A stretch of 59,388 nt of DNA from UBA11524 sp045591175 (GTDB lineage: Bacteria; Bacillota; Clostridia; Christensenellales; Aristaeellaceae). This document shows positions 34,767-43,191 of the stretch, piece by piece (the first letter of the stretch is position 1; each line of letters starts with the position of its first letter). A program made the position numbers and the translations under genes. The notes below the pieces were generated by a model that did not search any database, was not told the DNA's origin, and saw only the letters and a program-made list of their open reading frames with translations. Where the stretch lies: the NCBI GenBank assembly GCA_045591175.1, contig JAZNSI010000001.1, positions 1 through 59,388 of the forward strand. The letters are read 5' to 3'.

Positions 34767-35596
34767 AGAAGCTGCTTGTCATCCTGTTGGTACTGCTGAT
34801 GCCGTTGCTGGCACTGGCGGATATGCAGGTGATCGATAACGCCAACCTGTTCACCACGACGGATGTAAGTCGGGTGAACGATGTAATTGCCCGCATCGAG
34901 CGGGAGCATCAGGTGGATATGGTTGTGCTGACCACCAACGATGTGCCGACTGATTATTCCGAAAGCATGTGGCGTGTACGTGACTACGCCGACGATTTCT
35001 ACGACAATGGCGGTTACGGCATGGGCGAGGACTTCTCGGGCATGCTGATCCTGCTGGACATGAACAACCGCGTCATGTGGCTGTCTACCGGCGGCGTGAT
35101 GATCGACTACATAACTGACGCACGCGAAGAATCCATCCTCGACCGCGCATACACCTACCTGTCCTACGGCGATTACGGTGAGGCGATGGTCGCAGCCCTT
35201 GATCGGGTGGAATACTACATGAACAAGGGCCGCCAGGAGGGCTCCTTCCGTTACGACGAGGTTACCGGCCAGCGGCTGAGCGGTTACTACAATACGCTTA
35301 CCTCGGGGGAACTGGGCGTGGCAGCGCTGGCGGGCGGCGGCGTGGCGCTGGCGATCTTCCTGTCCATCAGCGGCAGCTACAGCCTCAAGGGCAGCACCTA
35401 TTCCTATGACCGAAGTGCCAACAGCTCCCTGGTACTCACCAGGGATGATGAAGTCTTTGTGCGCCAGTTTACCCGCCGTACGCCGCGGAATACAGGTTCC
35501 CATGGGTCTTCCGGAGGCGGTGGGCGCTCCGGCGGCAGCGGCGTACATCGTTCTTCCGGCGGCAGAAGCCACGGCGGCGGAGGTCGCAGATTCTAA
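34760..35596 (+). CDS. TPM-domain membrane protein
   Basis: A 278-residue protein with a signal peptide (about 1-20, VKKLLVILLVLLMPLLALA), a TPM (Psb32/YgcG-like) domain at about 25-155 including VIDNANLFTTTDVSRVNDVI and MLILLDMNNRVMWLSTGG, a membrane helix near 195, and a Gly/Ser/Arg-rich tail that ends in RRF. The TPM domain would be extracytoplasmic. Related proteins occur in envelope and photosystem maintenance; here the role is unknown. GGAGGAGG lies 9 bases before the start. Confidence 0.85.
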   Translation: MVKKLLVILLVLLMPLLALADMQVIDNANLFTTTDVSRVNDVIARIEREHQVDMVVLTTNDVPTDYSESMWRVRDYADDFYDNGGYGMGEDFSGMLILLDMNNRVMWLSTGGVMIDYITDAREESILDRAYTYLSYGDYGEAMVAALDRVEYYMNKGRQEGSFRYDEVTGQRLSGYYNTLTSGELGVAALAGGGVALAIFLSISGSYSLKGSTYSYDRSANSSLVLTRDDEVFVRQFTRRTPRNTGSHGSSGGGGRSGGSGVHRSSGGRSHGGGGRRF

Positions 35597-37056
35597 TGAA
35601 ATACAGCCTCAAAAGGGATTGTCGGTATCACCTGACGCATACCTTCGGGCTGGCTGACTATCGTCCCGGCCAGAAGGAAGCGGTTTATGCCCTCCTTTCC
35701 GGCCGGGACGTGATGTGTATTCTGCCCACCGGTGCTGGAAAGAGCCTGTGCTGGCAGCTGCCCGCCGTCGTCAGCAAACGGCTGACACTGGTGGTATCGC
35801 CGCTCATTGCCCTGATGCGCGATCAGGTGCAGCATCTTCACGCTGCAGGAATCCCTGCGATCGCACTTGACAGTCTCATGTCGGCGGAGGAGCGGGAAAC
35901 AGGCCTGGAACGTATCCGTACGGGCGCTGTTCGGATCGTGTATGTATCGCCGGAAAGGCTGATGCAGCCACGCTTTCGCCAGCTTTGCATGGAAAAGTCA
36001 CCTTGGCTCATCGTGGTGGATGAGGCGCATTGTGTCGTACAGTGGGGCGAAAGATTTCGCCCTGCCTATACCGCAATCGCTGAGTTTATCGCCGGATTAA
36101 CGGCACGTCCGGCAGTCTGTGCGATGACAGCAACGGCGGACGACGCCATGCAGCGTGCGATCAGGGAGAAACTGTGCCTGAACCGGTGCAAACGGGTGAC
36201 GATGCCCATTATCCGCGGGAACCTGGTTTACAACGTGCGCACTACCCTCGAAAGAACAAATGAACTACTGCGGCTGTGCCAGGAGTATCCGGAAAAGACG
36301 GTGATATTCTGCAATACCCGTGTCCGTACGGAAACGCTGACGCAGCTACTGAAGCAGCGGGGATTGTCTGCGGATTGCTACCATGCAGGGCTTGACCGGA
36401 AGGCGCGCATGCTGGCTCAGCAGCGATTCCTGGATGGGGATGTGCAGATCCTCTGTGCCACCACTGCGTTTGGTCTGGGGGTGGATATCCCGGACATCCG
36501 CCGGGTCATTCACGATTATTTGCCGGACAGCGTCATTGATTATGTGCAGCAGACCGGGCGTGCAGGCAGAGACGGCTTGCAGGCCGAATGCATCATGCTT
36601 CTTACGCCCAATGACCTGGTGCATAAGGCTGCGTTCCGCAGCTATGCCCGGAACCCGATCAAGCGCTGGCGGGAAACCGCCGTGCATGTGCGGAAGATCG
36701 ATCAGCTGGTGCGTATCCTGATGGCGGGTGAATGTATTCCAGCCGGTTTTGCGGCAGCGCTTGGTAAAAAGGTGCCCCGGTGCGGAAGCTGCAGCGCATG
36801 TCGAAACGGTCGGCTGGCGATGGCGCCGCTGTCTTACGCATTTCGGAAGGAAAAGCACATCCGGCTATGGATCTTGAATTGGCAGCGGGCAGCGTTAGCT
36901 GCTCAACGCAGCTGCACGCCGGGCGAGGCCGCTTCGGATCGTGCGCTGGAAATGGCGGCTGCGAAGTTTGTTTTCCCGGCGGATGCAGCGGTTCCAGAGG
37001 AGTTGCAGCGCTTGCTCCGCCACTTCTGTCGGGATGAGCTGCATAATTCGCCGTAG
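35596..37056 (+). CDS. recQ: RecQ-family ATP-dependent DNA helicase
   Basis: A 486-residue superfamily 2 helicase. Visible: motif 0 (YRPGQKEAV), Walker A LPTGAGKSLCWQLP, motif II VVDEAHC, motif III MTATAD, motif IV region, LCATTAFGLGVDIP (motif V) and QQTGRAGRDG (motif VI). After the core come partial zinc-binding cysteines (CGSCSAC) but no clear winged-helix RQC or HRDC domain, so it is the short form seen in YocI. The aromatic-rich loop is CVVQWGERFRPAY, departing from the usual CISQWGHDFRPEY at three positions. The start overlaps the TPM stop by one base. A 6S RNA lies directly downstream, as in B. subtilis yocI-bsrB. Confidence 0.92.
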   Translation: MKYSLKRDCRYHLTHTFGLADYRPGQKEAVYALLSGRDVMCILPTGAGKSLCWQLPAVVSKRLTLVVSPLIALMRDQVQHLHAAGIPAIALDSLMSAEERETGLERIRTGAVRIVYVSPERLMQPRFRQLCMEKSPWLIVVDEAHCVVQWGERFRPAYTAIAEFIAGLTARPAVCAMTATADDAMQRAIREKLCLNRCKRVTMPIIRGNLVYNVRTTLERTNELLRLCQEYPEKTVIFCNTRVRTETLTQLLKQRGLSADCYHAGLDRKARMLAQQRFLDGDVQILCATTAFGLGVDIPDIRRVIHDYLPDSVIDYVQQTGRAGRDGLQAECIMLLTPNDLVHKAAFRSYARNPIKRWRETAVHVRKIDQLVRILMAGECIPAGFAAALGKKVPRCGSCSACRNGRLAMAPLSYAFRKEKHIRLWILNWQRAALAAQRSCTPGEAASDRALEMAAAKFVFPADAAVPEELQRLLRHFCRDELHNSP

Positions 37057-37130
37057 TCGCGGATATCATGATACTGCGCAGGATGGCACAAGAGGGAAGG
37101 AATTGTCACAAATTGGGCATAGAATCCCCC

Positions 37131-37159
37131 TTGACATCCGTAGTCACTGCGCATATAAT
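37131..37159 (+). promoter_or_regulatory. Consensus promoter of the 6S RNA
   Basis: TTGACA (37131-37136) and TATAAT (37154-37159) with exactly 17 bases between: a full consensus promoter and the strongest in the window. No ORF with a ribosome site follows at once. Confidence 0.85.
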
Positions 37160-37166
37160 ACAAATC

Positions 37167-37363
37167 AAGGGATGCTCCTGGGGTGTTCAGACAGCGTTGT
37201 TGATTTTCCCCACATTTCACAAAAAGGAGCCCGGGTCTATAGTTCGGCTATGTCATGCCCCCGTCATTGCGACGCCAGGGGAAGACAAATGCAGGCGGCA
37301 GGGCACCTACCTGCTTTAACAGCGGGTGAATAGCAGCAGCGCATCGTCATTCTGGGGCATCTT
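37167..37363 (+). ncRNA. ssrS: 6S RNA
   Basis: A transcript of about 197 bases starting 7-8 bases after the -10 box. The ends pair: GATGCTCC (37171-37178) with GGGGCATC (37354-37361). A second 9-base stem, GCGTTGTTG (37194-37202) with CAGCAGCGC (37334-37342), closes the region below a large open bubble whose 3' side holds the small hairpin CCTGC-TTTAACA-GCGGG. The 5' end contains CTGGGGTGTTC, like the conserved start of 6S RNAs. 6S RNA mimics an open promoter and holds the housekeeping RNA polymerase in stationary phase. Location after a short recQ matches bsrB next to yocI in B. subtilis. Not confirmed by a covariance search. Confidence 0.8.
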
Positions 37364-37378
37364 ACGTGTGAGTTACAG

Positions 37379-37409
37379 GGCAGCGGAGCAACCCGCTGCC
37401 TTTTGTTTT
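37379..37409 (+). terminator. Rho-independent terminator after the 6S RNA
   Basis: GGCAGCGG (37379-37386) pairs with CCGCTGCC (37393-37400) across a 6-base loop, followed by TTTTGTTTT. The next gene's ribosome site begins immediately after it. Confidence 0.9.
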
Positions 37410-37418
37410 GGAGGAAGC

Positions 37419-38141
37419 ATGAGTGTTTTTGATCAGGTCGAACGGAATATCGACCGGTTGGCCGAGAATGATGTGAACTGGTCCCATCCGGCTTCGACTG
37501 AGCAGCTGGAAAAAGCACGGAGTGGCAATATCGAGCTGAAGGTCGGCAACGATGGGATCATTCCGCCAGAATGGTTTGGTGATCTTCGCGGAAAGAAGGT
37601 GCTGTGTCTGGCGGGCGCTGGCGGATTACAGGCGCCTGTTCTTGCCTGTGCCGGTGCTGAAGTGACGGTGCTTGACCTGTCCGAGAAAATGCTGGACAGA
37701 GATCGGGCGGTTGCTGCAAGGGAAGGACTTGACATTCGTATTGAGCATGGCAACATGTGCGACCTCAGCCGATTCGATGATGGCAGTTTCGATTTGGTGC
37801 TGAATCCGCCGTCGCTGATCTATGTGCCGGATGTGACGCCTGTGTTCCGTGAGGTATTTCGCGTGCTGAAGAAAGGCGGCAGGTTCATCATGGTCTCGAT
37901 GGCGCCAATTGCCTATGTATGTGATTATGACGCTGCGGAAGGCTGCTACAAAGCGGTCAACCGTATGCCGTATTGCTCTGCTGATCACGCTGATCAGGGC
38001 GACTGGATTGAGTACGGCCATACGATGGAAAGTTACATCGGCGGGCAGCTTGAATGTGGATTCGTGCTGACGGGGTATAAAGAATATCAAATGGATGATA
38101 TTACGGAGTTGTACTTTATTACAAAGGGAGAAAAACGATGA
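37419..38141 (+). CDS. Class I SAM-dependent methyltransferase
   Basis: A 240-residue cytoplasmic methyltransferase. Motif I is VLCLAGAGGLQAPVLACAGA (about 62-81), the acidic loop is VTVLDLSEKML and motif IV is FDLVLNPPSL with NPPS where the family more often has NxxS. The C-terminal part (VFREVFRVLKKGGRFIM) is the standard Rossmann end. The NPP motif usually points to methylation of a nitrogen in nucleic acid or a small molecule, but the overall layout is that of the Methyltransf_11 group, so the substrate is open. The start follows a terminator closely, so expression may depend on read-through. Confidence 0.87.
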   Translation: MSVFDQVERNIDRLAENDVNWSHPASTEQLEKARSGNIELKVGNDGIIPPEWFGDLRGKKVLCLAGAGGLQAPVLACAGAEVTVLDLSEKMLDRDRAVAAREGLDIRIEHGNMCDLSRFDDGSFDLVLNPPSLIYVPDVTPVFREVFRVLKKGGRFIMVSMAPIAYVCDYDAAEGCYKAVNRMPYCSADHADQGDWIEYGHTMESYIGGQLECGFVLTGYKEYQMDDITELYFITKGEKR

Positions 38142-39001
38142 CCATAACCCATCGTCAATATCGGGTCTTGTCCGATCACATGGCGGTCTATCAGTTCATG
38201 ACGGAGATTTACGAGCGTAACTGGCGCAATGGCGTGCCCGCACCGTTCATGGAGTATGCGCTGTGTTCGGATTGGATGGACAAGTCCCTCGTACACCGCA
38301 ATCGGCTATGGTTCGACGGCGAGCGGATTGTCGCGCTGGTTTTTTACGAGAATCCTGTAACGGATGTGTATTTCAGCCTGCGTCCGGGCTATGAGTGCCT
38401 GGCAGATGAAATGGTTGCTTATGCTGAGTCTGATATGCCCAAGAAGGATGGCAAGCAGCGGCTGGTCATCTTCGGTGCGCAGAAGGCGCTGGTCGAAGCT
38501 GCGCAGAAGGCCGGTTGGCGAAAGGAATTCGGCTATTGGGAGAAGGTGCGCGATTTCGGCGAGCCGCTGGAACGCGCCCTGCCGGAGGGCTACCGTTTTG
38601 CACCGGCTCCGCTGGACATTGCCAAATGCAGCGAATGCTGCTGGAAGGGCTTCGACCACGAGGCTGATGAGGGCCCCTGGGATGGCGACATCGAATACGC
38701 AGGCGCTCTGCTCACGGCACCTCATTCAACGGCACACTTAACGGTTGCGGTTGAGAATGAAGCGGGCGAATACGTTTGTTATGCCGGCATGTGGTGGACG
38801 CCGGAGAATCATCTGGCTTACATGGAACCCCTTTGCACGGTACCGGCGCATCGCCGAAAGGGACTTGCGGCAGCGGCCATGTCGGAGCTTTATCGCCGGA
38901 CAAAACCGCTTGGCGCGACCCATATGACCGGAGGCGGGGATCCCTTCTATGACAAAGTGGGATTCAAACCGGAAATTGAGTGGATTTTCTGGGTAAAATG
39001 A
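38138..39001 (+). CDS. GNAT family N-acetyltransferase, two-part
   Basis: A 287-residue protein with an N-terminal half that has no clear acetyl-CoA motif and a C-terminal GNAT domain (about 150-287) with PAHRRKGLAAAAMSELYRRT as motif A and a final FYDKVGFKPE segment. The N-terminal part may be a degenerate GNAT repeat. The start overlaps the methyltransferase end by 4 bases, so the two enzymes are translated together; they may modify the same compound. Target unknown. Confidence 0.82.
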   Translation: MTITHRQYRVLSDHMAVYQFMTEIYERNWRNGVPAPFMEYALCSDWMDKSLVHRNRLWFDGERIVALVFYENPVTDVYFSLRPGYECLADEMVAYAESDMPKKDGKQRLVIFGAQKALVEAAQKAGWRKEFGYWEKVRDFGEPLERALPEGYRFAPAPLDIAKCSECCWKGFDHEADEGPWDGDIEYAGALLTAPHSTAHLTVAVENEAGEYVCYAGMWWTPENHLAYMEPLCTVPAHRRKGLAAAAMSELYRRTKPLGATHMTGGGDPFYDKVGFKPEIEWIFWVK

Positions 39002-39024
39002 TTGGTACGATACCAACAATTCCC

Positions 39025-39053
39025 TTGACAATCCCCAAAACTTGTGGTAAAAC
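39025..39053 (+). promoter_or_regulatory. Promoter of the metG leader
   Basis: TTGACA (39025-39030) and TAAAAC (39048-39053) with 17 bases between; TGG precedes the -10 box. Confidence 0.7.
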
Positions 39054-39059
39054 TATCCC

Positions 39060-39308
39060 ATGCGATGAAGGAAAGAGTACCTTGCTTTGCGTATGCATCA
39101 GAGAGCTGCGGTTGGTGAAAAGCAGACAACGCGGGCAAGGGAACATGGCTCCGGAGCATCAACGTTGAAAAGGCTTGCAGTGATGGCTGCGGCAAGTAAG
39201 CGCTGACGGGTCGCGCCGTTATCCGTATGCGAAGCGATAAATCAGGGTGGCAACGCGGTAAGTGTTTTTACACTCCGCCCCTCGACCAATGAGGGGGGGA
39301 GTTTTTTG
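39060..39308 (+). promoter_or_regulatory. T-box leader of metG
   Basis: Tests the charging of a tRNA and lets metG be read only when uncharged tRNA is bound. Stem I features: AAAGAGTA on the 5' side, the AGAGAGCTGC segment with a stem closing on GCAG, and GAACATGGCTCC where ATG at 39145-39147 is the likely specifier codon, one base before CTCC as in many T-boxes. The T-box proper, AGGGTGGCAACGCGG, is at 39244-39258, and GCGG can pair with CCGC at 39275-39278 as antiterminator. The variable base after TGG is C, which would pair with G73 rather than the usual A73 of tRNA-Met. Confidence 0.92.
39272..39308 (+). terminator. T-box attenuator terminator
   Basis: ACTCCGCCCCTC (39272-39283) pairs with GAGGGGGGGAGT (39291-39302, with one mismatch) and runs into a six-T tract. 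It is the alternative to the antiterminator. Confidence 0.9.
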
Positions 39309-39340
39309 TTCCCCCCGATCAACAAGGAGGATGGTTCCCC

Positions 39341-41362
39341 ATGTGTAACTGCAAGAAGCCCTACTACATCACAACCGCCATTGCGTACACGTCGGCCAAG
39401 CCGCACATCGGCAACACCTACGAGATCGTTCTGGCGGACGCCATTGCCCGCTCCAAGCGTCAGCAGGGCTATGACGTGTACTTCCAGACCGGCACCGACG
39501 AGCACGGCCTCAAGATCCAGCAAAAGGCTGAAGCTGCCGGCATCACTCCCCAGCAGTACGTGGACAACGTCGCCGGCCAGATCAAGAGCATCTGGGATCT
39601 GATGAACACCACCTACGACAAGTTCGTGCGCACCACCGATCCCGAGCACAAGGCGAAGGTGCAGAAGATCTTCCGCAAGATGTACGAGAAGGGCGATATC
39701 TACAAGGGCAAGTACTCCGGCAAGTACTGCACCCCCTGCGAGTCCTTCTGGACCGAGAGCCAGCTGGTGGAGGGCAAGTGCCCTGACTGTGGCCGTGAGT
39801 GCGTGGACGCTGAGGAAGAAGCCTATTTCTTCAAGATGAGCAAGTATGCGGATCGCCTCATGAAGCACATCGAGGAGCATCCGGAGTTCATCCAGCCCGA
39901 GAGCCGCAAGAACGAGATGATCAACAACTTCCTTAAGCCCGGCCTGCAGGATCTGTGCGTCAGCCGTTCTTCCTTTACCTGGGGCGTGCCGCTGGATTTC
40001 GCTCCCGGCCATGTCAGCTACGTGTGGCTGGATGCGCTGAGCAATTACATCACCTTCTGCGGCTATGGTCCCGACGGCAACCACGATGAGCAGTACAAGA
40101 AGTTCTGGCCTGCCGATCTGCACCTGATCGGCAAGGACATCATCCGCTTCCACACCATTTACTGGCCCATCTTCCTGATGAGCATGGGCGAGGAGCTGCC
40201 CAAGCAGGTCTTCGGCCATCCCTGGCTGCTGGTCAAGGGCGACAAGATGTCCAAGAGCCTGGGGAATGTGATTTACGCTGATGATCTGGTGGAGCTGTTC
40301 GGCGTGGATGCAGTGCGCTACTTCGTGCTGCATGAGATTCCCTTCGCGGCGGACGGCATCATGACCTACGAGCTGATCATCGACCGCGTGAACAGCGATC
40401 TGGCGAACATCCTGGGCAATCTGGTGAACCGCACCATCGCCATGAACAACAAGTACTTCGGCGGCGTGATCCAGTCCGGCGATGTGAACGGTGAGTTCGA
40501 CGAGGAGCTGAAGGAGATCGCCCTGGCCATGCCTGCCAAGGTGAAGGCGAAGATGGACGAGCTGAAGGTGGCTGACGCCATTGACGAGATCTTCGTGCTG
40601 CTGCGCCGCGCCAACAAGTACATCGACGAGACCACCCCCTGGATCCTGGCCAAGAATCCCGAGACAATGCCCCGTCTGGGCACCGTGCTGTACAACCTGC
40701 TGGAGGCCATCCGTTTTGCCGCTATCGCACTGGAACCCTACCTGCCCGATACCAGCAAGCGCATCCTGGAGCAGTTGAACATCGGCAACGGCGGCCTGGA
40801 GAGCCTGCAGGCTTTCGGCGGTATGGTCGCTGGTGAGAAGGTCGGCACGCCCGAGATCCTCTTCGCCCGTCTGGACCCTGTGAAGAAGATGGAAGAGATC
40901 AACGCTGCGAACGAAGCCAAGCAGGGCAAAGCTGAGAAGAAGGCTGAAAAGCAGGAGCAGAAGGCCGAAAAGAAGGAAGAGAAGCAGCAGAAGAAGGAAG
41001 AGAAGAAGCACGAGGAGCCGACCTATCCGGAATGCATCGACATCGATACCTTCTTCCAGTCCAAGATTCAGGTGGGCCGCGTGCTGGAGTGCACCAATGT
41101 GCCCAAGTCCAAGAAGCTACTGCAGTTCCGCCTGTCCTTCGGCAAGGACGGCGAGCGCACCATCCTTTCTGGTATTGCGCAGTACTATCCCGATCCTGCA
41201 GCGCTGGTGGGCAAGCAGATCGTTGCCATCACCAACCTGGCTCCCCGCAAGATGATGGGCATTGAGTCCCACGGCATGATCCTGTCTGCGGTGGACGATG
41301 AGGGCAACCTGCGTCTGGCCTCCGTGGGCGAGGGCGTGGCGGACGGCGCGCTGATCGGTTAA
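39341..41362 (+). CDS. metG: Methionine--tRNA ligase with C-terminal tRNA-binding domain
   Basis: Charges tRNA-Met, needed for both initiation and elongation. The 673 residues have the HIGN motif (SAKPHIGNTYE), the paired cysteines of the connective-peptide zinc site (CTPCESFW, CPDCGREC), KMSKSLGN and the anticodon-binding helical domain. A linker rich in Lys, Glu and Gln (about residues 523-558) joins it to a C-terminal OB-fold tRNA-binding domain (Trbp111-like, with LSFGKDGERTILSGIAQYY). This is the two-domain form known in Bacillus metS. It is controlled by the T-box upstream and followed by tatD after 4 bases. Confidence 0.97.
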   Translation: MCNCKKPYYITTAIAYTSAKPHIGNTYEIVLADAIARSKRQQGYDVYFQTGTDEHGLKIQQKAEAAGITPQQYVDNVAGQIKSIWDLMNTTYDKFVRTTDPEHKAKVQKIFRKMYEKGDIYKGKYSGKYCTPCESFWTESQLVEGKCPDCGRECVDAEEEAYFFKMSKYADRLMKHIEEHPEFIQPESRKNEMINNFLKPGLQDLCVSRSSFTWGVPLDFAPGHVSYVWLDALSNYITFCGYGPDGNHDEQYKKFWPADLHLIGKDIIRFHTIYWPIFLMSMGEELPKQVFGHPWLLVKGDKMSKSLGNVIYADDLVELFGVDAVRYFVLHEIPFAADGIMTYELIIDRVNSDLANILGNLVNRTIAMNNKYFGGVIQSGDVNGEFDEELKEIALAMPAKVKAKMDELKVADAIDEIFVLLRRANKYIDETTPWILAKNPETMPRLGTVLYNLLEAIRFAAIALEPYLPDTSKRILEQLNIGNGGLESLQAFGGMVAGEKVGTPEILFARLDPVKKMEEINAANEAKQGKAEKKAEKQEQKAEKKEEKQQKKEEKKHEEPTYPECIDIDTFFQSKIQVGRVLECTNVPKSKKLLQFRLSFGKDGERTILSGIAQYYPDPAALVGKQIVAITNLAPRKMMGIESHGMILSAVDDEGNLRLASVGEGVADGALIG

Positions 41363-41366
41363 TGCT

Positions 41367-42143
41367 ATGAGCTATGAACTTTTTGATTCCCATTGCCATG
41401 TTGATGATCCGAAGTTTGACGCGGACATCGGCGAGGTCCTGGCTCGAATGACGGAGCATGGCGTGACCCGCTATGCCGTCATCGGGTCGGACATGGCGTC
41501 CTCCCGGCATGCCATCGACTTCGCACAGGCCCATGATGGTGCGTATGCTGTGGTTGGCATTCATCCCCATGAGGCAAAGACCTATCAGGAGGGCGATCTG
41601 GAAACCCTGACCGCCTGGCTGAAGGAGGACAAGGTGCAGGCAATCGGTGAGATCGGCCTGGACTACTACTACGATCTGTCGCCCCGTGATGTTCAGATGG
41701 ACGTGTGCGAGAAGCAGATGCAGCTGGCCTATCTGCTGGATGTGCCGGTCGCCTACCATATCCGCGATGCCCATCAGGACATGATTGACCTGATGAAGCG
41801 CCAGAAGGGCAAGCTTTCCGGCGGCATCATCCACTGCTTTTCCGGCAGCTGGGAGATCGCCAGGGAGTACCTCAAGATGGGGTTCTACATCAGCTTTGCC
41901 GGCCCGGTGACCTTCAAGAAGGCACCCAAGCTGCAGGAAGCTGCGATGAATGTCCCGCTTGACCGTCTGCTGATTGAGACGGATAGCCCCTACCTGTCTC
42001 CGGAGCCCATGCGCGGCCGCCGGAACGAGCCCACGCATGTGCGCTTTGTGGCGGAGAAGATCGCTGCGCTGCGGGGGATTCCGGTGGAGGAACTCGCGGC
42101 TGCGACCACTCAAAACGCAATGAATGTATACCGAATCAAATAA
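41367..42143 (+). CDS. tatD: TatD-family metal-dependent hydrolase
   Basis: A 258-residue TIM-barrel hydrolase. Metal ligands are in DSHCHVDD (start), GEIGLDYYY, the HxxxA segment VAYHIRDAHQDM and IHCFSGSW, and the catalytic Asp in TDSPYLSPEP near the C-terminus. TatD enzymes act as DNases or on D-aminoacyl-tRNA; which applies here is not known. The metG-tatD order is common in Firmicutes. A terminator follows. Confidence 0.95.
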   Translation: MSYELFDSHCHVDDPKFDADIGEVLARMTEHGVTRYAVIGSDMASSRHAIDFAQAHDGAYAVVGIHPHEAKTYQEGDLETLTAWLKEDKVQAIGEIGLDYYYDLSPRDVQMDVCEKQMQLAYLLDVPVAYHIRDAHQDMIDLMKRQKGKLSGGIIHCFSGSWEIAREYLKMGFYISFAGPVTFKKAPKLQEAAMNVPLDRLLIETDSPYLSPEPMRGRRNEPTHVRFVAEKIAALRGIPVEELAAATTQNAMNVYRIK

Positions 42144-42149
42144 ACTCTT

Positions 42150-42184
42150 CGGATGTTCCCTCAATCGGGGAGCATCCGATTTTA
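42150..42184 (+). terminator. Rho-independent terminator of metG-tatD
   Basis: CGGATGTTCCC (42150-42160) pairs with GGGGAGCATCCG (42167-42178) with a bulge, followed by ATTTTAT. Confidence 0.75.
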
Positions 42185-42210
42185 TATTCGGCTGTATACA
42201 CCTTTGCATA

Positions 42211-42239
42211 TTGCATAAGATGAATAAACATGCTATAAT
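42211..42239 (+). promoter_or_regulatory. Promoter of the long pfkB-recN gene run
   Basis: TTGCAT (42211-42216) and TATAAT (42234-42239) are 17 bases apart, the latter preceded by TGC (extended -10). Apparently the only strong promoter before a run of 11 genes to 53569. Confidence 0.75.
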
Positions 42240-42269
42240 AAGTGGAATAGTTTGCATGGAGGGCTGCCC

Positions 42270-43190
42270 GTGATTACGACCATCTGCCTGAATCCCGCAC
42301 TGGACAGAACGGTGACGGTTGATTCCCTTGTTCCGGGTCAGGTGAATCGCATCCGCCAAAGCCGCATTGACGTGGGCGGCAAGGGCGTGAATGTGGCTGT
42401 TGTTTGTCGCCGACTCGGGCTGGATGCGCAGGTCATCGGCTGCGCGGGCGTGGATGGCTATGCAAAGCTGCGGGCAAAGGCGAAGGCAGAGGATATTGGC
42501 TGCAACTTCCACACGGTGGAGGGCGCCATCCGCGTGAACACGAAGGTGTTTCCACTGGACGGCAGCGGTGTGACTGAACTTAACGAGCTCGGTCCGACCC
42601 TGACGGCGGAGGATATCGACGTATTCTTCGATCTTGCCATCGAGAAGACCCGCGGCAGCGACTATGTGGTCATTACAGGCTCGCTTCCACCTGGATGTCC
42701 TGCCCATACTTATCGGGAGATGATCAGCGTACTGAAAGTGCCCTGCATCCTGGACGTTGGCGGAGATGCACTTCGGCTGGGCGTGGAAGCAAAGCCCTTC
42801 CTGATCAAGCCCAACCATCATGAGCTGGCGGCAACCGTCGGCCACGAGCTGCATACGATGGAGGACATCCGTGCTGCAGCGCAGTCCTTTGTTGACAGGG
42901 GAGTCCGCCATGTGGTGGTTTCTCTGGGCAAGGACGGCGCACTCTATGTGGGCGAGGATGGCTGCTTTTATGCGCCGGAGATCCCGGTACAGGTCAAATC
43001 CACGGTTGGCGCGGGCGACGCGTTGGTGGGCGGCCTCCTGTATGGCCTTGTTAAACATAGGAGCATGCGCGAGGGCTTCCGTGCCGGTGCAGCAGCAGGT
43101 ACTGCTTCCGTCATGACGGAGGGCACCCAGCTGATCATCCCTGACGACTTTATGCGTCTGCTTCCGCAGGTGCAGATTCAGGAGCTTTGA
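42270..43190 (+). CDS. PfkB-family hexose kinase (1-phosphofructokinase/tagatose-6-phosphate kinase-like)
   Basis: A 306-residue kinase of the FruK/LacC group: VITTICLNPALDRTV at the N-terminus, DVGGKGVNVAVVCRRLG, NTKVFPLDGSGVTELNELGP and KSTVGAGDALVGGLLYG with the catalytic Asp. It phosphorylates a sugar phosphate such as fructose 1-phosphate or tagatose 6-phosphate; no phosphotransferase permease is beside it, so the substrate is open. The start is GTG at 42270 with GGAGGG 6 bases upstream. It opens a long same-strand run. Confidence 0.88.
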   Translation: MITTICLNPALDRTVTVDSLVPGQVNRIRQSRIDVGGKGVNVAVVCRRLGLDAQVIGCAGVDGYAKLRAKAKAEDIGCNFHTVEGAIRVNTKVFPLDGSGVTELNELGPTLTAEDIDVFFDLAIEKTRGSDYVVITGSLPPGCPAHTYREMISVLKVPCILDVGGDALRLGVEAKPFLIKPNHHELAATVGHELHTMEDIRAAAQSFVDRGVRHVVVSLGKDGALYVGEDGCFYAPEIPVQVKSTVGAGDALVGGLLYGLVKHRSMREGFRAGAAAGTASVMTEGTQLIIPDDFMRLLPQVQIQEL

Positions 43191-43191
43191 T

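Noticed and set aside
37081..37333. Small open frames in the gap after recQ
   Set aside because: They lie in the 6S RNA and lack ribosome sites; the conserved pairing explains the stretch better.
39002..39016. Six-base dyad TTGGTA/TACCAA before the metG promoter
   Set aside because: Short, with a 3-base loop and no T tract; it is more likely chance or a weak mRNA end than a terminator or operator.
41229..43058. 609-codon open frame on the minus strand
   Set aside because: Covers tatD and the PfkB kinase in antisense and crosses their promoter and terminator.
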